From NCBI GenBank assembly GCA_015060045.1, contig SUZH01000004.1:1-64000 (forward strand): a stretch of DNA of 64,000 nt. The letters run 5' to 3'. The translations under genes were made by a program, and so were the position numbers. Source of the stretch: Rikenellaceae bacterium. GTDB taxonomy: Bacteria > Bacteroidota > Bacteroidia > Bacteroidales > Rikenellaceae. A model generated the notes under the pieces. The model saw only the letters and a program-made list of their open reading frames with translations. It was not told the origin of the DNA and made no database searches. Within the stretch, counting starts at the first letter, position 1; the number at the start of each line of letters is the position of its first letter. Below, piece by piece: positions 7,062-16,949 of the stretch.

Positions 7062-9788
7062 TTATTTGCGTTTTACCTCTACCTGCTCGTAGCCCTCGAT
7101 GATATCACCGATCTTGATGTCGTTGAACGACTCGATGTTCAGACCGCAGTCCATACCCGAAGTTACCTCCTTCACATCATCCTTGAAGCGCTTGAGCGAA
7201 CCGAGTTTACCGGTGTAGATCACGATACCGTCGCGGATTACGCGGATCGGCGTGTGGCGGCCGATCTTACCCTCGCGGACAATACCACCGGCAATCGTAC
7301 CCACCTTCGAGATCTTGAAGGTCTCCAGTACCTCCACCGAAGCGACGATCTCCTCCTTCATCACGGGCTCCAACATACCCTCGATAGCATCCTTAATGTC
7401 GTTGATGGCATCGTAGATGATCGAGTAGAGACGGATCTCGATCTCCTCCTTCTCGGCGAGTTTACGTGCCGAGGCCGAGGGACGTACCTGGAAGCCGACG
7501 ATGATGGCGTTCGAAGCGGCAGCCAGCAGCACATCCGACTCCGAAATCTGACCTACGGCGGCGTGGATCACGTTCACCTGTACGGTCTCCTTCGAGAGCT
7601 TGATGAGCGAACCCGACATAGCCTCTACCGAGCCGTCCACGTCACCCTTCACGATGATGTTCAGCTCCTTGAACGAACCGATAGCGATGCGGCGGCCGAT
7701 CTCGTCGAGCGTTACATGCTTCTGAGTCATGATGCCCTGCATGCGCTGCAGCTGCTCGCGCTTGTTGGCAATCTCACGTGCCGAGCGGTCGTCCTCCATT
7801 ACGTTGAACGAGTCACCGGCCTGGGGAGCACCATTCAGACCCAGCACCTGAACCGGCGTCGAGGGACCTGCCTCGGTTACCTTCTTACCATTCTCGTTGA
7901 ACATCGCCTTGACGCGGCCCGTGAAGGTACCCGAAAGCATCACATCACCCACGCGCAGCGTACCGCTCTGTACCAGAATCGTCGATACGTAACCGCGACC
8001 CTTGTCGAGCGTCGACTCGATCACCGAGCCCGTAGCGCGCTTGTCGGGGTTGGCCTTGAGCTCCAGCAGTTCGGCCTCCAACAATACCTTCTCCAGCAGC
8101 TTATCCAGGTTCAGACCCTTCTTGGCCGAGATCTCCTGGTCCTGGTACTTACCGCCCCACGACTCCACGAGGTAGTTCATCTGCGAAAGCTGCTCCTTGA
8201 TGTGCTCGGGGTTAGCCTGCGGCTTATCGATCTTGTTGATGGCAAACACCATCGGTACACCGGCAGCCTGGGCGTGGTTGATAGCCTCAATGGTTTGGGG
8301 CATCACGCTGTCGTCGGCAGCTACGATGATGATCGCCACATCGGTGATCTTCGCACCACGGGCACGCATGGCGGTAAAGGCCTCGTGACCCGGCGTATCA
8401 AGGAACGTAATCTTCTGACCATTCAGCTCCACGCTGTATGCACCGATGTGCTGCGTAATACCACCGGCCTCACCGGCAATCACGTTCGTCTTACGGATGT
8501 TATCCAAGAGCGAGGTCTTACCGTGGTCTACGTGACCCATAACCGTTACGATCGGCGGACGCGGTACGAGGTTCTCCTCCGTATCGACCTCCTCGGCAAT
8601 CGCCTCCTGGATCTCCACCGATACGAACTCGGTCTTGAAACCGAACTCCTCGGCCACTACTACAAGGGCCTCGGCATCCAGACGCTGGTTGATCGACACC
8701 ATCAGACCGAGGTTCATGCAGGCCATGATCACCTCCGTCGGTGGCACGTTCATCATCGTTGCCAGCTCACTCACGGTCACGAACTCCGTCACCTTGAGTA
8801 CCTGGCGCTCGGCTGCCTCGCGCTCGAACTCCTCGTTCATGCGCTCGGCGATGATCTCGCGCTTCTCCTTGCGGTACTTCGAGGCCTTGGTCTTCGTACC
8901 CTTGGCCGTTAGGCGGGCCAGCGTATCCTTAATCTGCTTCGATACCTCCTCGTCGCTTACCTCGGGGCGAACGACGGGCTTCGGCTGAGCCTTCTGCTGC
9001 TTATTCTTGTTGCGGCGACCCTCGCCCGGCTTGGGCTGGTTCTGCTGATTCTGCTGCGCGGGTCGGTTCTGCTGACCGCCACCGCGCTGCTCGTTCTTGC
9101 CGCCGCCCTGCTGACCCTTCTGGGCCTTCGTGACGTCGACCTTCTCTTTCTGCAGGCGCTTGCGCTTATGCTTGCCACCCGGCACAAAACCCGATACGTC
9201 CATCGTGCCCAATACCTGTGGGCCCGACAGCGTGACCGATCCGGGACGGAACACACCCTCGGCGGGCTTCTCCTCCTGCTTCGGAACCTCCACAGCGGGC
9301 TGCTCAACAACGGGCTTCGGAGCCGCAACGGGCTTTACCTCCTCCTTGGGCTGCTCAACGATGGGCTTCTCAATCGGTTTCGGAGCCTCGCCAACGGGCT
9401 TCGGCTCCTCCTTCTTCGGCTCGGGCTTCTTGGCGTCGAGATCGATCTTACCCAGGAACTTGGGCTGCTGGATCTCATCCTTGATGTGGATCATGTTCGA
9501 CTTGATGATCACCTCCTTCTCCTCCTCCTTGGCCTTGTTGGAAGTGCCATCGAGCGAGATCGAGGTCTGTTTCTGCGAGATACGCTCGCGCACCGAGTCG
9601 CGTGCACCGGCAGCAGCACGGTTCGAGCCGTACTCCTTCTCCAGAATGGCGTAGGTAGCCTCATCAACCAGCGAGTTGGCGCCGTCGCACTTGATACCCT
9701 TCTTCTGTAAGAAATCAGTGATGGTGTTCAGGCCCACCTTGAACTCTTTGGCCGCCTGAATAAGCCTTAATCTTCTTTCATTCCCCAT
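7062..9788 (-). CDS. infB: Translation initiation factor IF-2
   Basis: A 908-residue GTPase that brings initiator tRNA to the 30S subunit. The N-terminus (1-50) has the IF-2 N-terminal helical fold. Residues about 100-290 form a long low-complexity linker rich in Lys, Pro, Glu and Gln. A second IF-2N motif lies near 330-390. The G domain carries GHVDHGKT (418-425), the DTPGHE switch and NKID. Domains II-IV and the C2 initiator-tRNA domain end the protein. It is the third gene of rimP-nusA-infB, starting 17 bp after nusA. The linker makes it longer than many homologues but is normal in Bacteroidota. Confidence 0.98.
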   Translation of the reverse strand: MGNERRLRLIQAAKEFKVGLNTITDFLQKKGIKCDGANSLVDEATYAILEKEYGSNRAAAGARDSVRERISQKQTSISLDGTSNKAKEEEKEVIIKSNMIHIKDEIQQPKFLGKIDLDAKKPEPKKEEPKPVGEAPKPIEKPIVEQPKEEVKPVAAPKPVVEQPAVEVPKQEEKPAEGVFRPGSVTLSGPQVLGTMDVSGFVPGGKHKRKRLQKEKVDVTKAQKGQQGGGKNEQRGGGQQNRPAQQNQQNQPKPGEGRRNKNKQQKAQPKPVVRPEVSDEEVSKQIKDTLARLTAKGTKTKASKYRKEKREIIAERMNEEFEREAAERQVLKVTEFVTVSELATMMNVPPTEVIMACMNLGLMVSINQRLDAEALVVVAEEFGFKTEFVSVEIQEAIAEEVDTEENLVPRPPIVTVMGHVDHGKTSLLDNIRKTNVIAGEAGGITQHIGAYSVELNGQKITFLDTPGHEAFTAMRARGAKITDVAIIIVAADDSVMPQTIEAINHAQAAGVPMVFAINKIDKPQANPEHIKEQLSQMNYLVESWGGKYQDQEISAKKGLNLDKLLEKVLLEAELLELKANPDKRATGSVIESTLDKGRGYVSTILVQSGTLRVGDVMLSGTFTGRVKAMFNENGKKVTEAGPSTPVQVLGLNGAPQAGDSFNVMEDDRSAREIANKREQLQRMQGIMTQKHVTLDEIGRRIAIGSFKELNIIVKGDVDGSVEAMSGSLIKLSKETVQVNVIHAAVGQISESDVLLAAASNAIIVGFQVRPSASARKLAEKEEIEIRLYSIIYDAINDIKDAIEGMLEPVMKEEIVASVEVLETFKISKVGTIAGGIVREGKIGRHTPIRVIRDGIVIYTGKLGSLKRFKDDVKEVTSGMDCGLNIESFNDIKIGDIIEGYEQVEVKRK

Positions 9789-9805
9789 ATTGTCTCCTTT
9801 CTTTT

Positions 9806-11038
9806 TTACTCTTCAAACTCGGCTTTGAGAATCTCAACCACCTTCTGGGCCTGCTCGATCTCCAAATCGGCACGGGCTGCAATCTCCTCAACGGGCAGCT
9901 CCAGTACGCTCTTGGCCGTATCGCAACCTACGTTGTGCAGGGCCTCGATGATCCAACCCTCGATCTCGTCCGTGAACTCCGACAGGGCTACGTCCTCCTC
10001 CTCGATCTCGCGGTATACGTCGATGTCGTAGCCCGTGAGCATCTTCGAGAGACGGATGTTCAGACCGCCCTTACCGATGGCCAGCGATACCTGGTCGGGC
10101 TTGAGGTAAACCGATGCGGTCTTCTTCTCCTCGTCGAGCGTGATCGACGAAATCTTGGCGGGGTTGAGCGAACGCTGGATCATGAGCGACGTGTTGGCCG
10201 TGTAGTTCAGCACGTCGATATTCTCGTTGCGCAGCTCCTTCACGATCGAATAGATGCGCGAACCCTTCATACCTACGCAAGCGCCTACCGGATCGATACG
10301 ATCGTCGTACGACTCGACGGCTACCTTGGCTCTCTCGCCCGGGATGCGGACGATCTTCTTGATCGTGATCAGACCATCGAAGATCTCCGGAACCTCCTGC
10401 TCGAAGAGACGCTCCAGGAACTGGGGTGCCGTACGCGAAAGGATGATGCGGGGCTGGTTGTTGTTCATCTCCACCGACTTCACGATCGCCTTGATCGTGT
10501 CACCCTTGCGGTAGAAGTCATTGGGGATCTGCTCCGACTTGGGAAGCAGCAATTCGTTGTCATCGTCATCCATGATCAGCACCTCGCGCTTCCATACCTG
10601 GTACACCTCGCCCGTGATGATCTCGCCCACCTTCTCCGAATACTTCTCGAAGAGGGCAGCCTTCTCCAGATCCAGGATGCGCGAAGCGAGGTTCTGGCGC
10701 AGCGACAGCACCGTGCGGCGACCGAACGAAGCGAGCTGCACCTGGTCGGCGTACTCGTCACCCACCTCGTAGGTCGGGTCGATGAGCTTCACCTCCGAAA
10801 CCGAAATCTCGGCGTTGGGGTTCTCTACCTCACCATCCTCAACAACGGTGCGGTTGCGCCAGATCTCGAGGTCACCCTTCTCGGGGTTGATGATCACGTC
10901 GAAGTTCTCGTCCGTCTCGAACTGCTTCTGCAGCGCGTGGCGGAATACATCCTCCAAGACGCCGATCATGGTCGATTTGTCAATGTTCTTCAGCTCTTTG
11001 AACTCGGCAAAGTTGCTGATCAGATTCAGATTGTCCAT
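9806..11038 (-). CDS. nusA: Transcription termination/antitermination factor NusA
   Basis: A 410-residue RNA polymerase-binding factor acting in pausing, termination and antitermination. It has the N-terminal polymerase-binding domain (1-130), an S1 domain (about 135-200, starting [11 protein letters not shown]), two KH domains (about 230-345, with VGMKGSRI and [11 protein letters not shown]) and an acidic C-terminal helical segment ([16 protein letters not shown], then helices to the end). It sits between rimP and infB, as in most bacteria. Confidence 0.98.
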   Translation of the reverse strand: MDNLNLISNFAEFKELKNIDKSTMIGVLEDVFRHALQKQFETDENFDVIINPEKGDLEIWRNRTVVEDGEVENPNAEISVSEVKLIDPTYEVGDEYADQVQLASFGRRTVLSLRQNLASRILDLEKAALFEKYSEKVGEIITGEVYQVWKREVLIMDDDDNELLLPKSEQIPNDFYRKGDTIKAIVKSVEMNNNQPRIILSRTAPQFLERLFEQEVPEIFDGLITIKKIVRIPGERAKVAVESYDDRIDPVGACVGMKGSRIYSIVKELRNENIDVLNYTANTSLMIQRSLNPAKISSITLDEEKKTASVYLKPDQVSLAIGKGGLNIRLSKMLTGYDIDVYREIEEEDVALSEFTDEIEGWIIEALHNVGCDTAKSVLELPVEEIAARADLEIEQAQKVVEILKAEFEE

Positions 11039-11073
11039 GTTGTTTTGTTTTTATTTTTTGTTGTTTGTTGTCG

Positions 11074-11541
11074 TTATTTGAAATCGAGGTACTCAACCGT
11101 CTGCTTGATCTCCTCGAAGGGGTAGGTGCGCGTCACCTTTACCAGCTGCTTGCGCTTCTTGCCCTCCACGGCCTGTTTCTCCTCGTAGCTCAGCGTGAGT
11201 GCCTCGTCGGTCACCTCGTCCAACTTGGCCAGCACCTTGATGCCGCTCTTCAGGACGACCTCCACCGAATGGCCGATGAGCTTGCGGTATTGACGCATAT
11301 CCACGAGCGGCTCACCGATACCGGCCGACATGACGGTCAGCTCGAAATCCTCGGTCTCGCGATCCAGCTCGGCCTCGATGCTGCGCGAAAGGGTGATGCA
11401 GTGCTCGATGTCGACCGACGTCAGGCTGTCGATCGTGAGTTCAATCTCGTTGGCGGGCGAAATTTTACACCCGACGATGAAACGATCGGTGCCCTCCAAG
11501 TGGCGCTCGGCGATCGTCGTAATTTGTTCTTTATCAATCAT
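11074..11541 (-). CDS. rimP: Ribosome maturation factor RimP
   Basis: A 155-residue protein needed for 30S subunit maturation. It shows the usual two-domain pattern: an N-terminal alpha/beta domain with EIELTIDSLTSVDIEHC, a central VMSAGIGEPL (the family's S-P-G loop), and a C-terminal SH3-like part (GHSVEVVLKSGIKVLAKL). I chose the ATG at 11541; the frame stays open to 11586 but that extension runs into the leader hairpin region. It is first in the rimP-nusA-infB operon, with a TATATTTG promoter about 90 bp upstream and a terminator-like hairpin in between. Confidence 0.93.
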   Translation of the reverse strand: MIDKEQITTIAERHLEGTDRFIVGCKISPANEIELTIDSLTSVDIEHCITLSRSIEAELDRETEDFELTVMSAGIGEPLVDMRQYRKLIGHSVEVVLKSGIKVLAKLDEVTDEALTLSYEEKQAVEGKKRKQLVKVTRTYPFEEIKQTVEYLDFK

Positions 11542-11587
11542 TTGTAATTGTATGTTTCGGTGATGGGCTCGGTGTAACCACAACAAA

Positions 11588-11607
11588 AGGCCGCTTTAGG
11601 GCGGCCT
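11588..11607 (-). promoter_or_regulatory. Terminator-like leader hairpin before rimP
   Basis: On the minus strand AGGCCGC-cctaaa-GCGGCCT is followed by TTTGTTG. It lies between the promoter box and the rimP start, so it could act as an attenuator. That role is inferred. Confidence 0.55.
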
Positions 11608-11626
11608 CCTGTCTTGAATTCTGGTG

Positions 11627-11634
11627 CAAATATA
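11627..11634 (-). promoter_or_regulatory. Promoter -7 box of rimP-nusA-infB
   Basis: TATATTTG on the minus strand, with TTGG about 20 bp upstream (11654-11657) as the -33 element. Confidence 0.7.
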
Positions 11635-11647
11635 GCGCAAAAGTCTT

Positions 11648-11675
11648 GATTTTCCAAGCGTTTGCTTGAAAAATC
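11648..11675. promoter_or_regulatory. Inverted repeat over the -33 element of the rimP promoter
   Basis: GATTTTCCAAGC and GCTTGAAAAATC form a near-perfect dyad with a four-base centre. One arm contains the -33 TTGG, so it could be an operator. Confidence 0.45.
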
Positions 11676-11690
11676 ACCCTTAAAAACATA

Positions 11691-11722
11691 AAAAAAGGTT
11701 GCGGCGAACCACAACCTTTTTC
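11691..11722 (-). terminator. Terminator of lpxC/fabZ-lpxA
   Basis: AAAGGTTGTGG / GCAACCTTTTTT-type stem on the minus strand, directly after lpxA and followed by seven T. Confidence 0.85.
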
Positions 11723-11741
11723 TTGGATCGATCTTGGCGGT

Positions 11742-12527
11742 TTAGCGTCCGTGGAAGGGCTTGATGATGCCGCGCTTCGACTGACGGATGAACTCGATCA
11801 GCATGTCGCGCTCCTTCGACTGGGGAATGGTGCGCTCCACCTCATCGCAGGCGTTCATGTAGTTCATGTCGCTCTGGAAGAGGATGCGGCACGAATCCTG
11901 GATCGCCTTGATCTGCTCCTCCGTGAAACCGCGGCGCGAAAGACCCACCTTGTTCAGACCGGCATAGCGTGCGGGATCGGCGTTGCGAACGATAATGAAG
12001 GGGGGTACGTCCTGCGACAGACCCGTCATACCTTGAATCATGGCGTGGTCACCGATCGTGCACCACTGGTGGATGGCTACGTGGCCACCGATGACTACCC
12101 AGTCTCCTACGGTTACCTCACCGGCCAGCGATACGCGGTTGGCGAGTACGCAGTGGCTACCCACCACGTCGTCGTGAGCCACGTGTACATAGGCCATCAG
12201 CAGGTTGTGGTCACCTACGACGGTCTTGCCTTTCGAGGCTGTACCGCGGCTGATGGTTACATATTCGCGAATGTCGTTGTAGTCGCCAATCTCGGCCGTG
12301 GTCTTCTCGCCGGCAAACTTCAAATCCTGCGGCAGGCACGAAATCGAGGCGGCCGTGTGGATCTTGCAGTGCTTACCGATGCGGGCTCCGTCGTGGATCA
12401 CGGCACCCGGGCCGATCCAGCAACCATCGCCGATCACAACATCGCCTGCGATGTAGGCAAACGGCTCGACAACTACATCCTTACCCAATTTGGCATCGGG
12501 GTGTACATAAGCTAAATTACTGATCAT
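11742..12527 (-). CDS. lpxA: Acyl-ACP--UDP-N-acetylglucosamine O-acyltransferase LpxA
   Basis: A 261-residue cytoplasmic enzyme for the first step of lipid A synthesis, moving a 3-hydroxyacyl chain from acyl-ACP to UDP-GlcNAc. The N-terminal two thirds is a left-handed beta-helix of hexapeptide repeats (for example VVVEPFAYIAGDVVIGDGCW). The catalytic His is in LMAYVHVAHDDVVG near residue 120. The C-terminus is the alpha-helical part (FTEEQIKAIQDSCRILF). Length is typical. It follows lpxC/fabZ by 21 bp in one operon. Confidence 0.97.
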   Translation of the reverse strand: MISNLAYVHPDAKLGKDVVVEPFAYIAGDVVIGDGCWIGPGAVIHDGARIGKHCKIHTAASISCLPQDLKFAGEKTTAEIGDYNDIREYVTISRGTASKGKTVVGDHNLLMAYVHVAHDDVVGSHCVLANRVSLAGEVTVGDWVVIGGHVAIHQWCTIGDHAMIQGMTGLSQDVPPFIIVRNADPARYAGLNKVGLSRRGFTEEQIKAIQDSCRILFQSDMNYMNACDEVERTIPQSKERDMLIEFIRQSKRGIIKPFHGR

Positions 12528-12548
12528 AAGATTATCGTTTAGTTTAGG

Positions 12549-13931
12549 TTATTTATTCTTCACTACCTGGGCCATCATGACGCCCTCACAGGCGAGCTGA
12601 TCACCCACAAAGGCCTTACCCTCGGCCTTGCAGACACCGCGACGAATCGGCTCCAAGAGGCGCACCTCGAACTGAACCTGATCGCCCGGAATCACCTTGC
12701 GCTTGAACTTCACCTCGTCGATCTTCATGAAGTAGGTCGAGTACTTCTCCGGCTCATCTACCGTCTTGAGGATCATGATACCGGCACACTGGGCCATCGC
12801 CTCCACGAGCAGCACACCCGGCATAACCGGTTCCTCGGGGAAGTGACCCACGAAGAAGGGCTCGTTCATCGTGACATTCTTGATGCCGCCGATCGAGTTC
12901 TGGTCGCAATGGAAGATGCGATCCACCAAGAGGAAGGGAGGACGGTGGGGCAGAATCTTGCGGATGTCGTTGATGTCGAACAACGCAGGCTTCTTCGGAT
13001 TGTACTTGAAGCGGGGCTTCTCACCACTGCGGCGAATGCTCTGCTTGAGCTGCTTCATGAACTCGGTATTGGCGTAGTGGCCCGGACGGGTAGCCCAGAC
13101 ACGGCCCTTGATGCGCATGCCGAGGAGGGCGAAGTCTCCCAGCAGGTCGAGCAGCTTGTGCCGTGCCAGCTCGTTGTTGAAGCGCAGCTCGGTGAGGAAA
13201 CCGCGCTCGATCTGCAGACCCGGTTTGTTGAAGAGCTTTCTGAGGTGCTCCTGCGTCTCCTCCGACACCTCGTTTTCAACCACGACGATGGCATTGTTCA
13301 AATCACCGCCCTTGATGAGGTTCATCTTCAGCAGCGGCTCCAACTCGTGCAGCATGACGAACGTACGGCAGGGCGAAATCTTGGCTGCGTAGTCGTCGCC
13401 CGGATTGAAGGTGGCGTACTGATTGCCAATCACCTTTGAATTGTAGTCGACATGCAGCGAAACCGAGAACTCATCATCGGGATAGAGGATCACGGCCACG
13501 CCCTTTTCGGGGATCGTGTAGACCATCTTCTCGGTGATGTGGAAATATTTGCGCTCTGCCTCCTGCTCCTCGACGCCTACCTCTTCGATGGCGCGGGCAT
13601 ATTCGCGGGCCGAACCATCCATGATCGGGGCCTCGGGACCGTCGATATCGACCAGTGCGTTGTCAACGCCCAGCGTCCACAGGGCCGACATGAGGTGCTC
13701 GATCGTGCTGACACGTGCAGCGCCATTTTCGATCGTTGTACCGCGCGAGGTGTCGGTCACGTAGTCGCACAGGGCCGGAACGGTCGGCTGACCTTCCAGG
13801 TCGATGCGGCGGAAGACGATGCCGTGGTCGGCAGCTGCCGGATGTACCGTCATCGTAGCCTTGACGCCCGTATGCAGGCCATGGCCCGAGAAGGTGATCG
13901 GAGCCTTGAGGGTTTGTTGTTTTGTACTCAT
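12549..13931 (-). CDS. lpxC/fabZ: Bifunctional LpxC deacetylase / FabZ dehydratase
   Basis: A 460-residue fusion found in Bacteroidota. Residues 1 to about 305 are UDP-3-O-acyl-GlcNAc deacetylase: zinc ligand His in STIEHLMSALW near 78 and the HKLLDLLGD zinc site near 258. Residues about 315-460 are 3-hydroxyacyl-ACP dehydratase: ILPHRPPFLLVDRI and the catalytic FVGHFPEEPVMPGVLLVEAMAQ region. It joins the committed step of lipid A synthesis to fatty-acid elongation in one chain. It is transcribed with lpxA. lpxD, often next to lpxC, is absent here. Confidence 0.97.
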   Translation of the reverse strand: MSTKQQTLKAPITFSGHGLHTGVKATMTVHPAAADHGIVFRRIDLEGQPTVPALCDYVTDTSRGTTIENGAARVSTIEHLMSALWTLGVDNALVDIDGPEAPIMDGSAREYARAIEEVGVEEQEAERKYFHITEKMVYTIPEKGVAVILYPDDEFSVSLHVDYNSKVIGNQYATFNPGDDYAAKISPCRTFVMLHELEPLLKMNLIKGGDLNNAIVVVENEVSEETQEHLRKLFNKPGLQIERGFLTELRFNNELARHKLLDLLGDFALLGMRIKGRVWATRPGHYANTEFMKQLKQSIRRSGEKPRFKYNPKKPALFDINDIRKILPHRPPFLLVDRIFHCDQNSIGGIKNVTMNEPFFVGHFPEEPVMPGVLLVEAMAQCAGIMILKTVDEPEKYSTYFMKIDEVKFKRKVIPGDQVQFEVRLLEPIRRGVCKAEGKAFVGDQLACEGVMMAQVVKNK

Positions 13932-14019
13932 GTGAATATCGCTATTTTTGTTCGTTTTATCCTAAATATTCATTCTAAAAGTCGTCAATATGGACCTATT
14001 TCTGACCCTATTTATCGTC

Positions 14020-14027
14020 CAAAGATA
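14020..14027 (-). promoter_or_regulatory. Promoter -7 box of lpxC/fabZ-lpxA
   Basis: TATCTTTG on the minus strand with TTTGG 20 bp upstream (about 14047-14051). It leaves a leader of roughly 80 nt. Confidence 0.7.
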
Positions 14028-14120
14028 CGGCTTTATCTTGTGATTACCAAATTTATTTCCCGTTTTGCGTTGTCGAGCGAGAAAAGCCGAAAAAAAGTTA
14101 CAACTCTCGCCGAAAATCAC

Positions 14121-14128
14121 TACTTTTG
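14121..14128 (+). promoter_or_regulatory. Promoter -7 box of the TonB-like gene
   Basis: TACTTTTG, about 23 bp before the ATG at 14152. Confidence 0.55.
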
Positions 14129-14151
14129 TTCTTCGATAGTGAACATGCCTT

Positions 14152-14994
14152 ATGACAGACCAGACATCCGAACATATCACGCCACAACCGCCTCTACCCA
14201 ATCGGCCCGAGAAGCCGATCCGTCGACGTCGCAAACGCCTCGATCTGCCGTTTGGCAACGAGCGGGAGGATGTGGGCGAGTGGACCTATCGCCATCGTAT
14301 CGGCCTGTGCGTGACGCTGATTGCCTATTTGGTGTTGATGATCGCTTTCGTTTCGTCGAAGATTGTAATCGGCAAACGCAACCACATGCAGGGAATGTAT
14401 ATTGACCTACAAGAGTTGGCCGCGTTGCAGGATGAGCGCGATCGGCTGGAGGAGGAGATCCGTCGCAAGATGCAACAGGAGCAGCTCGATTGGCGCTCGA
14501 TCCAGAACCAGGTGTCGAACGAAAATGCTACGGACGAGCGTCTTAAGGACGATCGCGGTACGAATACGGCAGCTCTGAATGATGCGGCTCAGGAGGCCGC
14601 CGATCGCATGCGTGCCAATCGTGAAGCCTATGAGCAGGGGTTGGCCGAGGAGCAGGCGATTCGGGCCGATCGAGGGGATGAGGGTGAAGCCGACAAACAG
14701 CAAGATCGCAAGGTGAAGGGACGCGTGACGGTCTCTTTCTCGCTTACAAATCCTGTGCGTACGTCACGTTATCTCCATATTCCGGCCTATCGTTGTGAGT
14801 CGGGAGGTGATGTGGTGGTTCGCATCACGGTCGATCGTGGTGGCGAGGTTATTGCAGCCAAGGTGGAGTCGGGAGGAGATGATTGCATGCGCGAAACGGC
14901 CGTCAGTGCAGCTTACGCATCGCGTTTTAACATCGATTCGTCGGCCCCCGAGCGTCAACAAGGAACGATAACTTATATCTTTATCCCCCAGTAG
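14152..14994 (+). CDS. TonB-like energy transducer protein (orphan)
   Basis: A 280-residue inner-membrane protein with a TonB-like layout. The N-terminus is cytoplasmic, proline- and arginine-rich. One transmembrane helix lies at about 49-70 (RIGLCVTLIAYLVLMIAFVSS). A charged, probably coiled-coil spacer spans about 85-185 (DERDRLEEEIRRKMQQEQ). The C-terminal domain (about 195-280) carries the TonB-type pattern GDVVVRITVDRGGEVIAAKVESGG and ends in TYIFIPQ, like the tonB protein at 42016. It may couple the proton gradient to outer-membrane transport, but no exbB/exbD lies beside it and the usual proline-rich spacer is replaced by charged helix. Confidence 0.7.
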   Translation: MTDQTSEHITPQPPLPNRPEKPIRRRRKRLDLPFGNEREDVGEWTYRHRIGLCVTLIAYLVLMIAFVSSKIVIGKRNHMQGMYIDLQELAALQDERDRLEEEIRRKMQQEQLDWRSIQNQVSNENATDERLKDDRGTNTAALNDAAQEAADRMRANREAYEQGLAEEQAIRADRGDEGEADKQQDRKVKGRVTVSFSLTNPVRTSRYLHIPAYRCESGGDVVVRITVDRGGEVIAAKVESGGDDCMRETAVSAAYASRFNIDSSAPERQQGTITYIFIPQ

Positions 14995-15040
14995 CGGGGC
15001 GGCTATATTGAGCTTATATAACTAAAAAATAACGAGTAGT

Positions 15041-15832
15041 ATGCGTTTAATTATTCAACCGAATTCGGAGAAGGTGGCCGTATGGGCTGCCGATTACATC
15101 ATTCGTTCGATCCAGGCCAAGGCGGCCGTGACGGATGCCCCGTTTGTACTGGGACTTCCGACGGGTTCGACCCCGTTGGCAACCTATGCCGAGTTGATTC
15201 GTCGCCACAAGGCCGGTGAGGTGTCGTTCAAGAACGTCATCACGTTCAACATGGATGAGTATGTGGGCCTCCCGAAGGAGCATCCCGAGAGTTACCACTC
15301 CTTTATGTGGAATAACTTCTTCTCGCACATCGACATTGTGAAGGAGAACGTGCATATCCTCAACGGAAATGCGGCAGACCTCAAGGCCGAGTGTGAGGGC
15401 TACGAGGCTGCCATTGTGGCTGCAGGCGGTATCGACCTCTTTATGGGCGGTATTGGTGAGGATGGCCACATTGCCTTCAACGAGCCCTTCTCGTCGCTTT
15501 CGTCGCGTACGCGTGAAAAGACCCTCACCGAGGATACGATCCGCGTCAATTCGCGCTTCTTCAACAACGACATTTCGCAGGTTCCGAAGACGGCCCTGAC
15601 GGTGGGCGTCGGTACGATCTGCTCCTCGAAAGAGGTGATGATCCTGGCCACGGGCCCGAAGAAGGCGCGTGCCGTGCAGATGGGCGTAGAGGGTGCCTAT
15701 TCGCACGTCTGGACCATCACGGCCCTGCAGACCCACCCGAAGGGTATCCTGGTGTGTGACGAGGATGCTTGCGGTGAGCTGAAGGTCAATACCTATAAAT
15801 ATTTTAAGGATATCGAGAAGAACAACCTGTAA
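15041..15832 (+). CDS. nagB: Glucosamine-6-phosphate deaminase
   Basis: A 263-residue cytoplasmic enzyme converting glucosamine-6-phosphate to fructose-6-phosphate and ammonia, the entry of amino sugars into glycolysis. Seen: the LGLPTGSTP phosphate-binding loop, [11 protein letters not shown] with the catalytic Asp, [14 protein letters not shown] with the catalytic Asp/His/Glu set near 137-148, and the C-terminal KYFKDIEKN. Length matches the bacterial family. It stands alone, 46 bp after the TonB-like gene, and ends in its own terminator. Confidence 0.97.
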   Translation: MRLIIQPNSEKVAVWAADYIIRSIQAKAAVTDAPFVLGLPTGSTPLATYAELIRRHKAGEVSFKNVITFNMDEYVGLPKEHPESYHSFMWNNFFSHIDIVKENVHILNGNAADLKAECEGYEAAIVAAGGIDLFMGGIGEDGHIAFNEPFSSLSSRTREKTLTEDTIRVNSRFFNNDISQVPKTALTVGVGTICSSKEVMILATGPKKARAVQMGVEGAYSHVWTITALQTHPKGILVCDEDACGELKVNTYKYFKDIEKNNL

Positions 15833-15866
15833 ATGGAAATTGCCTAACAAGGCTCTTTTGGCATCG

Positions 15867-15906
15867 GCTCCTGCTTTCAATCAAGAAGGCAGGGGCTTAT
15901 TTTTTT
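15867..15906 (+). terminator. Terminator after nagB
   Basis: GCTCCTGCTT and AAGGCAGGGGC pair imperfectly, followed by TTATTTTTTT. Confidence 0.75.
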
Positions 15907-15972
15907 GAGAAAAGCATTGAATTTGGCGGTTTAGTAATCTTTTATTATTTTAGTACTTTCATTGGAGTATAC

Positions 15973-16887
15973 ATGATTATGAAACGACTTTTAGCAATCT
16001 GTTGCGTGGCGGTCCTTTGGATGGGCTGTAGTAATCGGGGAGATCAGCCCGGTATCTACGATTGGCAGGATTGGGCAGCCTTTGCCGAGGCGGTCAATCG
16101 GGGAGAAAGCACCGCACCGTGGGAAGATGCAACGGGCGTGATCCGTCTGCAGCGCGATCTGAATCTCAAGCGCTGGGAGTCACCGGTGGCAGTGGGGGCT
16201 TCGGCCAAGAATCCCTTCGGTGGTATATTCGATGGTGGTAACTACACGATTTCGGGCTTGCGCATTCAGTCAGATGGTGCGTTGGTCGGTCTGTTTGGTG
16301 TCAATCATGGCACGATCCGTCGCCTGAAGGTAGCCGAAAATTGTCGTTTCGAAGCAACGAACGAGCAGGGCTTCGTTGGTGCCGCATGTGCCGATAATTA
16401 CGGCCGAGTGGAGCATTGTGAGAGTGCCGCAACGGTGCAGGGTGCAGGATGCGTGGGCGGTGTGGTTGGACGCGTGCAATCTGATCCTGTTTCTACGGTT
16501 GTGCCGCTTGTCGCACGATGCAAACATACGGGAACGGTACGTGGTTCGGGAGCAGAAACGGGCGGTATCGTGGGGCGCAGTCACCGTGCCAAGGTGGTGG
16601 ATTGCGAAAATACGGGTGCCGTGCGTAGCGAAGGGTTGTATGTGGGTGGCGTGATTGGCCTAAATGGCGGGCTGGTGCGCGGCTGTACGAATAGCGCCCC
16701 GATTCGTGGCACACGGTATGCCGGAGGTGTGGCTGGAGCCAATAGCGGTGAAGGCATTTTGGAGGAGATCCGTAATCATGCTCCTGTGCAGGCCGAGACG
16801 ATCGGTGAGATCGTGGGCGAGGACTTCTCGCAGCAACTTGTCGATGAGGATGTGCTACAAAAACTCTATCAACGGCAGGCTGAATAG
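15973..16887 (+). CDS. Lipoprotein with GLUG-like repeats
   Basis: A 304-residue putative surface or periplasmic lipoprotein. The signal peptide ends in a lipobox (VLWMGC, Cys19). The mature part has glycine-rich repeats of the GLUG type, for example FVGAACADNYGRVEHCES, CVGGVVGRV, TGGIVGRSHRAKVVDCENTG, YVGGVIGLNGGLVRGCTNS and YAGGVAGANSG. Such repeats occur in adhesins and peptidase-associated surface proteins. Function is not known. It lies alone between nagB and the arabinose operon. The start may be the second Met, two residues in. Confidence 0.75.
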   Translation: MIMKRLLAICCVAVLWMGCSNRGDQPGIYDWQDWAAFAEAVNRGESTAPWEDATGVIRLQRDLNLKRWESPVAVGASAKNPFGGIFDGGNYTISGLRIQSDGALVGLFGVNHGTIRRLKVAENCRFEATNEQGFVGAACADNYGRVEHCESAATVQGAGCVGGVVGRVQSDPVSTVVPLVARCKHTGTVRGSGAETGGIVGRSHRAKVVDCENTGAVRSEGLYVGGVIGLNGGLVRGCTNSAPIRGTRYAGGVAGANSGEGILEEIRNHAPVQAETIGEIVGEDFSQQLVDEDVLQKLYQRQAE

Positions 16888-16901
16888 CATGATATGCTAA
16901 T

Positions 16902-16933
16902 AAAAATCCCCGACCTTGTGGCCGGGGATTTTT
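16902..16933. terminator. Bidirectional terminator
   Basis: AAAAATCCCCG and CGGGGATTTTT flank a short loop between the GLUG lipoprotein and araB, serving both converging genes. Confidence 0.85.
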
Positions 16934-16949
16934 CGTATCGAGTGATCGA

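Noticed and set aside
7254..8912. Long open frame antisense to infB (552 codons), with similar ones opposite nusA, araB, araA, glgB, dnaK and the peptide transporter
   Set aside because: They lie opposite well-conserved genes, show no recognisable domains and have Arg/Leu/His/Val-rich composition typical of antisense frames in this base composition.
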